Counted from the stretch's first letter, positions 35,829 to 50,519 are shown. The stretch is DNA of 64,000 nucleotides from Progne subis subis (GCA_022316685.1 JAKJHU010000062.1:1151001-1215000), one strand, 5' to 3'. A program made the numbers and translations. The notes: generated by a model from the sequence alone, not told the origin.

Positions 35829-37438
35829 AGTGCTCCTTCCAGTCCAGGCAGTGGCAGTGTGGGAGCTGTCCTGATGGGCACCTGAGTGCAAACCTGCAGC
35901 CTTCAGGTCAAACACGACCCTGGGCTCTGCCTGAAAGGAAACGAACAACTCTGCTGCCATTTCAGGTCTCATTAAGGGCTGGTTGGGGGTTTTTGAGGAG
36001 GAAGGGACAAAAAAATTTCAGGATGTAAAAGGAGCCGTCTGATCCTGTAGGTTAGGAGCTGAAGGAGAAAAAAATAATTAAAAAAAAAAAAAATAAAAAA
36101 GAAAGAAACATGAGGAAACTTAAATGCGCCCAACATTCAGGTGCTGAGGTGTCATCTCAGAAGGCTGTGCTCAGGCCTCCAGGACATGGTCTAAAATGAG
36201 ATATCTGTTGTTCCACAGCAATGTGCCCTTCCTTTGAGGTGCAGTGTCACAGCAGGTTACAGTCACTGAAATCTGAGACTCTAAGCATGATTTATCTCAA
36301 TCTTCAACCAAAGCTCATCCAAAGGGCTCCTTGAACATCTGCACTTCCTTGTGACTGCCTCAATTAACCGTGCCACATCTACATGACAGCACTGAGAGCA
36401 GGGAAAATCCAGACATCCTGGGCTGAGGCTGGAGCCCACTCACAATAGCTAGCACACTCATAATACATTATTCGTGTCTGCTGCAGACAAGGAATAGCTC
36501 TCTCATTCTTCACTTGGCTGATCTACTTTTACCTCCTCGATTCAAATGGAGTCCTGCAAACTTCATGTTTGCTATCAGGCTATGAAAAAGCCTATTGTAA
36601 CCGGGATATGCTTTTCTTAGACATAAATGTACATTAAAAAAAAAAAAAATAGAAAGAGCTTTGATACTGAGATTTTTTTTTTCCCCCCCTGAGGTTTGAG
36701 TATTTTATCATTTTAATAATACTCCATTTTCCTGTTGCGCTCATTTTCAGAACATCTTTTGTATTAGCTCCGAGTATTATAATTCCTTCAAAATTCCTCT
36801 GGAGGGCACCATTACCATAACTATACAATTAGCTGCAGCTGGATGTAATAGAGATAAACATTAAAGAGCCTTGTTGGCAGGAGGCAGAGTGTCTTTTAAC
36901 CGAGACGGCTTCTTTACTGCGGCCTGCGTTGGCACTCTGCTTTAGGGAGCATGGGAAACCTTAGTTACAAAGAAGAAGAGAATTTAGAAATTATAATTGC
37001 ACAGGTTTGTTCTGCAAAAAGGTGCAGTGGATTTGTTCATTTTGTTTTTTCCCCTCTCATTATCTTTGCTAGTAAGTAACTAGAATTGAGTATAGTTGCT
37101 CAAAGGCATTGTAAAAGTGATATTTCCCAAGACACGGGATATTTGTGATATTAGGGGAGGGATGGAGGAGCTGATTATCTTGTGGACACTTCCTGCTCTC
37201 CTGCTCCTGTGAGACCTGTGATCCAGTCTCTTCCATCCCCTGTTCCACAGAGCAGAGCCAAGGTCAGCTATTCCTGCAGGATTTGGAAAATCCAGCACAA
37301 CACAAAGCGAGGGAAGGATAACACTCTGTAGGCAGGAAAGAGATTAGGACCCACCAGGGTTCCTTAGAAGCTGCATTCTTTTTTTCCAGAACTGAGAAAG
37401 AAATCAGAAGCGAGCCTCACAGTTCATACGAAAACTTC

Positions 37439-37439
37439 T

Positions 37440-37471
<32 letters not shown>

Positions 37472-37517
37472 TTTTTTTTTCTTTTTTTCTTTTTTTTCGT
37501 GGTTTTTTTTTTTTTTT
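37439..37517. repeat. T-rich tract, about 79 nt
   Basis: T runs interrupted by single C and one CGTGG, directly followed by CAG. On the plus strand it would look like a polypyrimidine tract and acceptor, but no exon homology follows. Confidence 0.9.
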
Positions 37518-40203
37518 CAGCAAGAATAAACTCTTGAAAGCTTGGAAAGGTCAACGTGGAAGCGAACGCGTCCTCCTGCTCCGGCCGCCCTCTTGTGATC
37601 GCGGAGAAGACTGCAAGATCATTTCGTCGGAAATCCACGGATTTCTTAAGCTAAAACCAGTGCCGAACTGCAATCCTCCAGGAGTTCAGTCTTTGACTTG
37701 TTTCAGGGGGTGTAGCTTGTGTGGGGTTATTCCCTCCTGCATTTTGTGGGAAGAACCATGGTTATGTAGAGGGGGGGGAAAAAAAAAGAATAGTCTCTTT
37801 GCTTTGATTTTAGTACTTCCTCTGGTTCCTTTCCTTTTATGACTCGCACAGATAGCTAGTTCATCTATTTTCCAATTAGAATAGAAATTATTTGAGCGGG
37901 TGAAACACTTGTTGTGAGAGTTACGAGGGTCTTGGGTTACTATATCATGTAGGAAAAAAAAATACGCTGTGGTTTTAATTAGGCCATCAAACAAAGAAAA
38001 GAAGGAAGGGGATATTTCAGTTATGGCAGGAATTATGTACAACAACCTACTATCACTGAGAAAGGATCAGCAGAATAAAAAAACCCACAGACTATTAATA
38101 AATTAAAAAAAACCCAAACAAACAATAACAACAAAAAAACCCCAGAGACTATTAGGATAAAAATAAATAGAGGTTTTGAATTAACTTGTTGTGGCTAAGT
38201 TTGGATCCACATCGGTATTTTCAATTGGTAAAAAATTATCTTTGCTCACTTTCATTGATTCTTTCCACATTTCAGCCTGAATTCTCATTTCCTGATTATC
38301 ACCTAATTCAAACACAGTTCCCATACTTGGGTTTTGTTTCAGGACTTTTCCTCCTTCACATTGCCACACTGAACACTCACAGCTTCTCCTCTTAATCACC
38401 ACCCTCCAATAGCAACTGAAGGATTTTGGTTTAGATTAGAAGATTTTTAAAAGCATAATAAACGAATTACATAAACTTTGCGAATAGATGTAAGAGAAAG
38501 GGAAAAAAAAAAAAAAAAAAGATGGGTCAGATTTTGGGTAGACCAACCTTGACATTGTCCTTTTAAAGCACTCCCCAGGCAGCTTTAACTTCTGCAACCA
38601 GCACTCGAGCAGCCTCTCACCCCAGGGCCCAGTCATCTCGGCAGGATGACAGAGGTCAGCAGTTTCACATGAATGAACAATTTCTCCGACATATAAAGCA
38701 AGCATTCAGCTCCTTCTCTCTCTTTTCACCTGCCCTTTAAAGTTGAAACTGAGAGGATCACAGGTACTGCGCGAAATGCAGCGAAACTCCCTCTTTCTAT
38801 TAACCCTTTGAACCCTTGGGACAGGAGTGATACCCTCAGAGTCTGAAACAGAGACAGCAGGCACAGAAGGGCTCCACTTTCTGTCACCCCATGACAGCTT
38901 TTTCCCCCCCACTCCATGTAGTTTCCCTTGCAAACAAACCCTTCATTGCCCCTCTAACTCAACACCAAAACCTTTTTGGGGCATTCCGAGTGTGAGCACA
39001 CGCAGTGGGGCCGGGCAGGTGCGGTACCCAGATCCACTTTTTGGATAATACATTTCCCTCTGCTTCAAATGTGACTGGCACTTCCAATATCAAGGCACCA
39101 GGCAGCGCACTTAAATCTTCACCAACTCAAAGTGGTCACAAATCCACAAGCTGTAATCAAAGATTTAACTCTTTGGTCCTAAAATCCAAGAAACAGGCAT
39201 CTTACCTGTTATTAGCTGTATGATCCAAATGGGTATGGAAGCAGAGTTATCTGCCCCAATCCTCTGGACAGCTCTTGGAATGCAAGCTCTGTGACTTTGG
39301 TTCAAGCTCAGTGTTGAAGCAAACTGGGAAGGAGAAAGCAGAGGGAATTCTGGATAAGGAAACCTGCACTGGCTTCATTGTGCTGTTATATATGTGCTCA
39401 ATTTCTGCTCTCCCCAAATCCCAAACTCAGATCCCACTTCTCTGGGTTAGACTAGCTCTGCTTTAAACTGGTGTGCAATCTTTTATGGGGAAAAAAAACC
39501 CCAAAAACATTCAGAAACAAATTTCTGGGCTCCTATTAAATATAAAATAATGATCCAACAAGATTTGGTGGGCAGGTTAGACAGATTAGGAAGGCTGAGA
39601 AAGTAGTGAAAGAGAAGTTTACGATTCAATAACTACTTTACAGACTTTAGGATAGCCCCTAGATAGATAGGATCTTTTTGTGGTCCCTGGAGCCACATAC
39701 TGGTGTCTGCCTCCTCAAGTTCCTCACATAAATGGTGCACAAAGCAGGACATCAACTGGGTAGAGACAACTTCATTGTGAAACAAACCCATTCTTCCTGA
39801 GCTCCAAATTTCCCTAAAAGCCATTATGGGCACTGCTTTTGTAACCCAAAGAAAAGATTTAAGCAGATAAAATTATCAAAGGGCTGTGAGACCTGAATTT
39901 ATGACAAGAAAGGATTAAGAAATTCTGAATTTCTGAGTACCCAGCTTGCTCACTCTTTTAGAAGATTGGGTAATTAAATGTGCAAGATTAAGCGTAAAAC
40001 TGAGATTTCATTGCTCAGAACACCACTTTGGCTTTTCCAGGCAGGAGACTGCAACTGAGTAGACCACAGCCAAGCACTGGATATGCATCTATTTGGACAA
40101 ATACACCAAAAGAAGAAACATGGAATGGGGCACGGTGCTCCTTTTAGATAACAAGAGAGAAACTTAAGTCATCCTGATGCTGATAAACCTATAGAGGCAC
40201 CAG

Positions 40204-40277
40204 AAAAAAAAAAAAAAAAAAAAACCCACCAAAAAACCATGAAAACAACAACAACAACCACCTAACAAATTATGTTG

Positions 40278-40308
<31 letters not shown>
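40204..40308. repeat. Opposed poly(A) and poly(T) runs
   Basis: A21 (40204-40224) and T29 (40280-40308) are 55 nt apart and complementary, so the segment can fold into a long A:T stem. Confidence 0.9.
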
Positions 40309-40312
<4 letters not shown>

Positions 40313-43227
40313 CAAGCATTTCTGTGCTCTTGTCACATTGCTCTTTCCCTCACATCTGAACTTGTAAGCTCCATGAACTTAAGAAACTTTGCAGGAAGAG
40401 CTGTGAGGTTTCAGGGTTCTCTTGTTCTTTTATTTGCCAAAAGGCAGCATCTTATGATCCATCTACATCTCTGAGGAAGCCGCAGCTAGAATTCCCTGGA
40501 GCCTGGCCTGAAGGGGCTGTTGCTTCAGTGAATTCAATTTTTCAGGGTATTAAAAGCTGAGAAAGTAAAACAGATGACAGCCACTCTCTCCAGAGGAGTT
40601 TAACGGGGCTTTCTGCCACCCTCTTCAGATAAGCCAGGATTTCACCCCTGCTTCAGGGAGCAGAGCAGAAAAACGCTGCACAATATTTAAACACTTCTTT
40701 CCCAAGGCTGAGTTTGGTAGCAAGATTCAAATTATGATTCTGACTTTTCCTGAAGACCCTTTTGATGCACAAGAAGTTTCTGATCCTCTGTCTTAGAGAA
40801 GAAAATGACGAGAAATGCAGGAGAATTTTGCGTTTAATTTCATATTTTACCTTGATCCCAGTGGCATGGTTAGGATATTAAGATATAGGCTGTCTTAATA
40901 CTGACAGATACAGGGAAGAAGGGAAATTAGGAAAGAAAAAGGGAAACAAATAAACCAGGCAAAGCTGTGTGGCAATGGATCAAAAATTCTGAAGCAAAGA
41001 ACAGCAAATAAGGATGGGAGCAAAGGAGAAAGTCATCAAAGAGGGCAGTAGAGGATGGAAAAAGAAATAAGCAGAGGAAGGAAGGCATTATCTAAAGCAG
41101 AAGTGCAGTGGAGGCAAAAAAAACCAAAAAAACCCAAAGCCCCCAACATAACAGCAAAGAGAAACCACAGCAATTGAAAACAACGTGTGGAGAACAAACA
41201 GACATGATGAAAATGGCATACGCACAAAAATGGAGCCTCACTTTACCTCCTTAGCTGTCTCCTGCCTGATTCTCCCTTTGCACCCTCTTTGCTTGTGGTT
41301 TTGCACCTTGATTTAAAAGGACAACTGAAATCAGCGCTTGTTTCCATCCAGCAGTCACAGAGCGAAGGATGCCAGCATACCCACAAGACCTACGGCACAA
41401 TTCTCACGGAAGGAAAGTGCATCAACAAGACAAAAAAGAAGCCAAAAAAAGGGCAGTGCAATTCAATATTCTGAAGGAAGTTCAGCGAGCTGCTTCTGCA
41501 AAGCAGGTCCTTAGCAAGAACTCTTCCTGGTCCACTCTGTGCTGTAAGGAAAGGGAAACCACCCAGACTCGGAGTACTAGTGAAGAACTTGAGGAACTGA
41601 TGGTGTGGTGGCCTGTGAATGAGTGCTGTTAAATGTCATTTATTGGAGCTCCTGATCAGCAGCCATCCTGCTAAAACCAGGGACAAGACCATGGCACTCC
41701 CTTTGGGATTTTGTGCTGAGCAATGCTCTGTCAGTTGATGCACTGTACTAATGCAGCTTTAGCTTTCACACTGTATTTAGCTTATAACAGGTGGATTTAA
41801 GGGGCAGGAATGGAACTAGTTAAGACTTTGTTTCCTCCTTGAATAAAACCCTGTTTGGGGTGGTTCTGCACAACGTGGGTAATGCTCCCTCTTTCAGTGA
41901 CATCTGTTGTGCACTAGTACAGATAAAATTGATGTCTTCCCATGTGAAAGCAGCTTAATAAATAGAATAAAGTCTGTCTCTTTCACTGAGCAGAGTTCTG
42001 GAAGGACAGGAAGAATCAGCTTGGTGATGGGCACAGCTGAACTTGCACCATTCTCATGGTGAACATTCTTGGATGGAGATAACTGTACGTTTTTCATTTT
42101 ATCTCTGTTCTCTGATTAAATTCTTAATCAATCAAACCCAAAACATTTCTTAGAATATAGAACTTGTTAGGTTACTTATTGTAACACAACAGTTCCTAAG
42201 TTCTATGATGGCTTTGCTAGTCAAAAAACCAAACCAGCCAACCAAAAATGCAACAAATGAACAAAAAGTCACAAAATCTAACCCAAGAAAAAGAAAAGTA
42301 ATGATTACATTGAGCCAGAGTGTGAATCAGCAAATTATATTATTCTATGGAACTTTAAAAGGAGCAAACAAGGAAAAAAAAAAGCATGTAGAAGAATACT
42401 TTCAAACATTTTCACATGAATCAAGCATTTCCCAAAAAGGAAACCAGAAAAGGACTGAAGTCCTGACCAGTGAACTGAGGATTAAACAGGAGAAAACTCA
42501 GGCAAGTGAAAAATTACGAGCGTGATCCGTAAAATATTCTGACAGCTGGACAAAAAGTTAGCCTCACTTCTCCAAGTCCAAGAAGAGAGTCCAACTGTGC
42601 AGCCAGAGCTTTTCAAATTGCCTGGCTGGGATGATGCAGTGACCAGGTTTTCCCACAGAGGAGACGGAATTGCAGCCACTCACACTCGTTTCTCCTCGTG
42701 CTGCTGGAGTTGCCCAGCTGGCCCACACATGGCCCCTGAGCTAAGCACTCATCACACCGTAAGCTCTGGAAATATTACATTTTTCCAGTTAAAGCATTCC
42801 AGTGAACCATCAAAGCAACGCACAAAGGGAACTGCAAAGCGTGAAAACCAATCATTGCTAAAAACAGTGCTTAACTTAGAGCAGAGGAGGGGGTGGGCTT
42901 TAAACAGCGGGGATTGCAGATTTTAAATTCAAGTAGAAAAAGTCTGTTCACAGGACTTTAGTAACCACCGTCTTTATACTCCATGGTTTCTACATACAAT
43001 TGAAAGGACATCTCCTCCGAATATGCTGTGCCAATCAAAATTACTGTAAACTGCCCTCAGTGTTTGTCAGGAAAAGCTGTTGGAACCTTGCAAGATGAGA
43101 ATTTCAGGCTTTCTGTGCTGACAGGCACTGACCCTCAAGCAAACACTGCTTTGACCTGAGGCTGTGGAACAGGCTCCCAAAATTAAGTGATAGCACTGGG
43201 ATTGTGGGTGTGTAGTTTGAATAGAAG

Positions 43228-43623
43228 TGTGTGATGTCACAGGTGCAAAACTTAGGATTTAAGGGTTTAGAATATAGTAATATATATAAAAAGCAAGATG
43301 GAGGATTTGGGGTGTTGGCTAAGTTCTTCTTTCACCTTCTTCCTCATGGGTTTGGGTGGTGTTTTGTAACTGGGTGAAAAAATCCGCATTGCAGAACTCT
43401 GGTGGTCAATTATTGGGTTAAAAGTAAAAATAATATAGGTGTCATCTTGTTATTGGGCAAATTATGCTTAAAAGACCACGGGAAGAGTTAGAGACAGAGC
43501 TATTTTCTACCTTGTTGGCTAGAACTCACAACTCGTGGGGCTGTACTGTAGATAAGAGTTAATAAACATCTCAGTCCGAACATGAAAAACTGCATCTCCC
43601 GTGTTTTAATCCCGGCTCTAACA
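43228..43623 (+). mobile_element. Solo LTR, about 396 bp
   Basis: AATAAA at 43561-43566 in plus orientation, a TATA-like TTAAAAGA (43468-43475), and a 3' end CGGCTCTAACA at 43623. The likely 5' end TGTGTGATGTCAC gives an imperfect 5-bp duplication AGAAG/GGAAG. A short CR1-like bit may precede it (43158-43180). No internal region. Confidence 0.6.
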
Positions 43624-45634
43624 GGAAGAAAAGAAGATAAAAACCTCACATCCATGGACATCCAGGCAGCTGAGCAGCAGATGAAGTTCTCCCTTCTCTG
43701 CCAGGTTCACCTGACCACGAGCGAGTTCCTGATTGCGCATCCACGTTTCCACTTCGCCACTTCCCAAGCCTGGATAAGCCCGCAAACCACGCACCGAGAT
43801 GTGTGCTCTGTGAAGTGAAAGCTGCTGTGTGAGTGCAGCTCTTTTCTGCATAAAAACCTCACTGGTTTCTGACAGCTGTGTTTGCACCCACACCCTAAAT
43901 GCACACAGGTTAGATCTGGCACAGCTTTTTAAAATCCTGGTAAAAAAAAAGAACCCCTTTTGGAATCCACCGTCAATTCAGTAATAGTGGTTTAAGCTTT
44001 TTAAGGTTATCATGGGAATGCAAGAGGAAGCAAAGTGGCCACAGCCCAGTTACTCCAGCACGAGACAGATGCCAGGAGCAGGCATTCTGTTGCAGAAATA
44101 ATCATCAGTGCTTAACAAACAAAGAGGGTACAAGTTCAGCAAAGCACATTGGGGCGCTCCATCCCTGCACCCAACACCGAGGTCAACAGCTTGGACACTT
44201 TCCTAAAAGTATGAATATTCCTCAGCTCTTCTGCTGAATAGGGATGAGCTGGTCCCCCATCCAGCAATCCATTACGGTGACAAAGTGGCTCTTAGTATGC
44301 CCAGCAACATGTGTGACAGCAGCCAGCGTTGAGCAGCAGCCAAATTCTGTCTGAGCGAGATAAAATCAGATCCAGCAGGCTAAAAAGATAAGGATCAGTG
44401 CTCTGCGTACATCCATTCATTCATCAGAGCACCGGTTTGAGCACAGGGAAAAAACAAAAGTTACAAGGAAAAAGGGAAGGTGTGTGGGGGAAATAATACT
44501 CCTTAAATGTTTCGGAAATGTTGCGAGAACCTCGAGTAGTTATTGTCATTGCCAGTAACATTTTTCTGGAGGCGCTGACTGGCATGAGGAAGAAGCTGTG
44601 TTAAAGCCATTTACAGCTTTTCACTCAAGCCCCATCCTACAAGAGAGTGCTTCCACCAGAGCTGCAAGAGGCCAGTTTACAATGGTAAATAAGACATTCT
44701 CTGCCACATATTGTTCACGTCCTTGTTTTTTTTTTTTACTGTAAATTCCTTCAGGCAGAGACCATTATTAATGCTAAATACATTAAAATTCAAGTCGAAC
44801 GGCAGAAAGGAAAACAAGCAACAAGTTAATTAAACCTGCAACAAACACTTCATTGGAAAATGTTGCAAACACCCCCAAGGAATATTTGGAGTGTGGAGGA
44901 ACAAAATGAAATTGATGAAATGCGCAAAGAAAAAGTTTGCAACTTAAAAATAATATGCTGTCTTCGATATGTCAGCATGAAATCAAATGTTTACTGGGAA
45001 AAAAACCCTAACTATTTTTAGGAGACTCAGACTGTTTATACCTGTTTTACAAGGACACTCACACATTTAGTATGGGAATCAGAAAGTCCTTTGCACATGC
45101 AGAAATAGCCTAGGAATTCACATGTGGGAGGGGAATACAGGCTGATAGACATTTCCACTAAAACACAAATCACACCTTCTTACAATTGTACCTTATTAGA
45201 TCTCCTGTGAAGAAAAAGTCTGTATTACAGGGGGAACAGTCATGATAAATGAAAAAGTCTGCCCTGTGAGTCTGACTCAAAACACAACTCTAGATCTGGT
45301 TTAAACAACTGAAATTCATAAATGAAATGTGTACATTTTCTGTGTGTGCTTCAGGCAGGTTTTGAAAATCTGCTACATCAGGATGCCCACACACCTCCAG
45401 CTTCTAGAGAGGAAATCAGTTTCCTCTCCTAGAGAGGAAAACAGTGTATATACAGTTATATCTACCTCATATTATTGTTGACACTACTAAAAGCAGCAGA
45501 TAAGCTCAGGGATGATCGTGGCATGGAGACTTTCCTGCAGTCAGCATGAAAGCTTTGAAGTTCACTTGACAGGAATCTTCACAGTTGTGGTGCCTTTGCT
45601 AATTAGTTGTGTCTAATTCATTATATGGAGATAC

Positions 45635-45637
<3 letters not shown>

Positions 45638-45688
<51 letters not shown>
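45638..45688. repeat. Poly(T) run, 51 nt
   Basis: The longest uninterrupted homopolymer in the window. Confidence 0.95.
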
Positions 45689-45689
<1 letters not shown>

Positions 45690-46500
45690 TTACTTTTAGT
45701 AAAGCTGGAAAAAGGATTTCAGGGTTTTCAGAGCTTGTGAGAGCACCAATTGGACTTGCCTTCAGAAGACAATAAAGAAGAGGATACCAAGAAGGTCCTT
45801 TGAAGTAAATTCCTTAACATGCTAAATAGTGAAAAGATTGTATAAAAATCCTTTAAAACGTTTCTTACTTAGCAGAACTTCATATCAACACTTCCTTAAT
45901 ATTGATAAATATCATGTGAGTCCCAAGGAGAATCTCTTTTTTGAGACATGAGTTATTCCTGTCCTTCCAGTCTTTGCCATCTCCCTCCTGAGCTGCCATT
46001 TCCAACACACCTCTAATATCACCAGGCTTCAACAGACCACATGGAAAGGACTAAAGCTTCTGGCTCATTTTCCTTAGCCCTCCTGGCAACAAGGTGATAA
46101 ATTCCTTTACTGCCCTTCAGAAAAAAGCAAATCACATGAGGGAAAAGGGTTGAAATCCTAAAAAACACCACATCGCTGCCATCCAAAACTGGCACCCAAT
46201 AGCATCAGACAGAGCCTCAAGAGTTCACGGCTCAGCTACAGGATCTCCTCTGAACTCGAGTCACTTTCTCTGTGCTTAAATTCCTCCATTTGTTTATTCC
46301 TGCAGAAGCCTTTAACCATATTCCTCCAAGAAAATGTGCAAGAAAAAGGCTTTCTAATTTCTTTTTTGATACTCACAGGTATCCACAAGGCGGAACTCGA
46401 TAGTGAAAGTAGAGAATTTAGCAATCAAATCCCAAGAACTTTTCTGTATTGGTGAGAAACTGTTATGCAGATTTTACTTTCCCAGATGAGGACAATATAC

Positions 46501-46557
46501 TTTTTTTTTTTTTCTTTCTTTCTTTTTTTTTTTTTTTTTTCTTTTTTTTCTTTTTTC
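46501..46557. repeat. T-rich tract with single C interruptions
   Basis: Runs of T broken by C, ending CCCC. The long open frame crossing it is a low-complexity artefact. Confidence 0.9.
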
Positions 46558-46702
46558 CCCATGCAGTAGATTCCTTATGCAATAGTAGTGATTTTCTTGT
46601 CCTGTGCTTTTCATTCACACTTCTTTATGGCCTCCTGAACAAATACGAGAGTTCCACTAAAGGCTGCAAAAATGTGAAATATACTTACTTTAACCACTGG
46701 GG

Positions 46703-46733
<31 letters not shown>

Positions 46734-46745
46734 CAAAACAAAACA
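46703..46745 (+). repeat. (AAAAC)n microsatellite
   Basis: About eight units of AAAAC, followed by further A/C-only sequence to about 46790. Confidence 0.95.
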
Positions 46746-49700
46746 CCCACCAAACCAACAAACAAAAAACCCACAAAACCAAAAAACCTCAAGGAAAACA
46801 GTAAATCTCTGTGCCTCTTCAACAGCAGCTAAAAGGCAAAGTCCAAGCAACTCCTAGATCATGTCCCTATTTCACTTACATCTGAGTTGTTCTTTCTCAT
46901 TCCAAGCAACTGCAAGTTCTTAATTGTAGTTTAATTTTCTGCCAGCTCCATTTTCCTCTGGAGGCCCAGAGCATGCTTTCTGATGCTCCAGATAAATGCT
47001 TCGCCCTTTCAGCCTTCTCATTTAGGCCGCTGTAATTCTGATTCAGAGCTTGCAGTTCCTTCCCAAAGGTTGATATTTGATCCTCCAACTTCATGAGGTG
47101 TTCCCTGTGCCTGATATTTCACATTAATCCCACCTCCTAATTCTCTAATCATCTCAAATGCCACGAGATGGAACCTCTGAGGATAAATTCTCTGCTAACA
47201 TTCCTGCTGCCTTGTGAGTCATCAGAAGGTAGGGACTAAGAAATTGTAATTGAAAAAATGCTTCCCTGCAACTTCTTCCCCTGAAACGTTTCACCTGATC
47301 AACAAATGATGCTCAGGGGATTTCTGTCTTCTCAACATCATCTTACATGTCCACAGATAAAATATTATTGAAACAAAAAGTTCAGGTAAACCCTAAAAAA
47401 CAACAACACACAAAAAAACCCCAACCAACCAAACAAAAAATCCCCACAACAACAACAACAAAGAAAAACAAAACCCCAAGCATATAAATTCCTAGGAAAG
47501 AAACCTGACATTTCTCAAGTTATCAGAGTTTAATTCTCATTATTATAGCATTCTGCAATGGCACCTCGATGTCTCACCTGGGATTCAGACCTCATTCTGA
47601 CATGTGCTGCATGAAAACATGGTGGAAAACCACTCCTTTCCCTTCTGTGTTTAGAATCTAGATAAAATCAGTGCAATACTCACAGTGAAGACATTTATAT
47701 GTCACATTCCTGCTCTCAAACCTGCTTATTTCTGCAGCAGGGTTGAGGTGATTTTGGATGCCTCTCAAGACCACCCCTTTCACCAGGAGTCAGGAAGGAA
47801 CCCAACATCAAAAGAAGGTTCAAAGGTCGCACCACAGATGACACAACTCAGGAGCGAGGTGCAGGTTAAAACAAGGACCTCAGCAGGTCCAGAACAATTA
47901 TCCCACTGCCCATCTTCCCCATGGATTCTGCTGCCTTTGCTCAGGAAAAGCAAAGTTTGATGTTGGCCAGTGCAAAACTCATTTTTGTGGGACTGTTAAT
48001 GCAAGGTGGGGTAAAGGAAAGAAGAATCTGCCCAGCCCTTGTTGTCACACAGCTCTTGTTCTGAGCCTCATCTTTCCCTGTTGTCCTCAGCCCTGATATT
48101 CATTGAAACTTTTGATAAAATACCGGCACTGAGACATGAGTGATTTGTCATCTTTATACCTTGTAAATGCAGCATAAAAATAACTTAGACTGATTGAGAT
48201 TACGCTGTTGAGGCAAAACAAAATAGGGATCAAATCCAAAATGACAGCTACATCGATTTTATTAGTTTGAAAAGAAAAATTTACAGAAAAACTCTAATCC
48301 AAAAACCAATAAAGCACTTTGCCAAATATGATGTTATCTGAGACTCGTCATATTAAAAAAAGTTCTATTAAATCTCCCACTTTCAAGTTCAGCATCAAAA
48401 CCACTCAATTTAAATGATATCTCTGTCATTTTTTTTCTTAACCTTCATGAAAAATTCACTATACCATGCTTAGAATTACTTGAATAATACATATCTTGTT
48501 TTAAATTCCAGTTATTACATGCACTTGTAAAATGCTATTTGATATGATTTTTTCCTCCCACACCTTAAGCAAAATATGTGACAATTTTGTTTTCTCTTGG
48601 GTAGCGTGTATACGAGCTAACCCATTCCTGAGGGGTTTTCAATTGCCAGCTAATCCAAAGCTATTTCTTTTAGAATTGCATCCAATGAAGTTAATGGACC
48701 CAAGGGGATTTAAAAAAAAAACAACAAAAAACAAACAAACAAAAAAAACAAACAACAAAACAACTTCAGAGTGTGTGCAGGGTTGTTTTTCATTTTGGGT
48801 AGTTTGGGTTTTTTACATAAAAAGGTCCATAATATATTTTCTCTTTTTTAGTCCTCATACACACAAAAAAAGTAAATTAGAAGCCCTTAGCAGCACAGCC
48901 AGCAGCCTCCACTGCCGTAAAGGTGCTGGTCTTGCAAGATGGCTAATGGAAATAAATCCTTTTTCAGAGTCTCTTTGCTTCTATCCTGATTATATGCAAG
49001 TCCAAGGATATTTACCCTACCTTTCACAGAGAAATAGTTAAATAGAATTGTTAAGAAATTAGGTAATGAAAGTAAAGAAATAATAATAAAAGAAAAACCA
49101 ACCTAAAACAATCTCACAATTCCGTATGCTTTGCTGTTCCTTTGTTCCTCCCACCGCCTCACTCATACGGACTCGTACACAGAACAAAGCTTCACCTTGA
49201 CTTTGCCTTTTTCCAATGCCTTTACATCTAATTTTTTCCAAACCAAACCCTTGAACTGGTTTTGGATCTCCTATTTCAGACGGAGTGGATTTTTGGGAAA
49301 TGATGGAGCTTTTATCCCCATGTTTTAGAGCTGACATTGGTGACGGCCCTGGTTCTAAACAGTGAAATAAGTTCCACCCTTTTGATGCCCCAAATATCAC
49401 AAGGTCAAAATGATCTGGGAAACGTGGAGGAGCCTCTCATCTCTACTTGAAGCAGTTCTGTTCAATTCCTTAACTCTTAATGAACCCCGCAGAAAAATAT
49501 GTGAGCGTACCAAAGTGTTCTGACTGATTAAAAAGAGGATGTCCCAAGAGGAGCTAAGTTAATATTAGATCAAATGAACTGGAGTTTAAATTACCATGTT
49601 TTTGTTGACTATTTTATCATATTCAGGGAAGGCACAGGGATCTTTACATATTTCTGAGTCTCTTTGTAGTATCATTCCTCACACGTTAGACTAGTCAGTG

Positions 49701-50331
49701 TGGAATACATGGATTTGAAGGGATGAGGAGGGGGGAGAAGTTGTGCAGTGGATTACTGATGTACCCCAGAGAAGTTTATTAAAGTGATAAAAGAAAAATC
49801 CTATCATAATTCATTTTCTGTTGGTTTTTTTTCTTTTTTTTTTTTTTTCTGTGTTATACTGTGCAAGCCTCTTACAATGAAGTTCTCCAGAACGCTCGCT
49901 GCTTTCACAAGAATTAGTAGCTCAGCTTAATACATAATCAAATTGTCAGAGAAACCACACTGCTCTTCCCCCTCCTCACTCCCTGTGTTGTGATCTCTGA
50001 TTAAAGAAAAACTTACCCAAGACTTCCAGGAATACTTTCTGGCAAATTTCTTGCCAATGAAGAAATCATTATGAAGGAAATGCAACTCTGCTTTTCAGCT
50101 TAGCTCTCTGTTCTTGTTTCAGAGCAGCAGCAATGCTTTCTCATGTCATTCAGGCCCACAGATATTTCACAGCAAGATACAGGGAGAAAGCAGGAACCAC
50201 TCTCTTAAAAATGTGACAGTCAATAGTGCTTTGGGTGTACTTTAATGGTCAAAAGAGCCTGTGAGATGAACCACCCTAATTCATCTCAGCAGCCTTGTTT
50301 GGGCATCCCATCATGTGTCTGTGGCTTTGGA

Positions 50332-50402
50332 CATAGAATCACATGGTTTGGGTTGGATGGGACTTTAAAAATCACCAGCTGCCCTGCCATGGGCAAGGAC
50401 AT
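50332..50402 (-). repeat. CR1 LINE 3' end
   Basis: CATAGAATCACATGGTTTGG, TGGATGGGACTTTAAA and CTGCCATGGGCAAGGACA match the reverse complement of the CR1 3' terminus. Only about 70 bp, so a severely 5'-truncated copy. Confidence 0.75.
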
Positions 50403-50519
50403 AAGCTAGAACTGTGTGCTTTCAGTTTAATTCTGTCTGAAACCCAAACATTTCAGAGCAGCCTGTTCTCGTTTGTCCTACATTTCCTGAATTGGTAAAC
50501 AAAGTTGTTCTACAATTAA

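Larger units (their letters stand above)
35829..43227. other. Intergenic stretch with simple repeats
   Basis: No gene supported. It contains A-rich (36070-36100), T-rich (37439-37517), A/C (38105-38142) and opposed A and T runs (40204-40308). A block at 36.70-36.90 kb has high-complexity AT sequence with ATTA motifs that could be regulatory. Confidence 0.45.
43624..50331. other. Intergenic stretch with simple repeats
   Basis: No gene supported. It contains poly(T) 45638-45688, T-rich 46501-46557, (AAAAC)n 46703-46745 and A/C tracts at 47397-47480 and 48711-48760. The rest is unique-looking, including complex AT-rich sequence at 44.5-45.0 kb. Confidence 0.45.

Noticed and set aside
46449..46832. 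127-residue frame
   Set aside because: It is built from T-rich and AAAAC microsatellites.
48532..49041. 169-residue plus-strand frame
   Set aside because: It crosses an A/C tract, has weak start context, no domain and no splice support.
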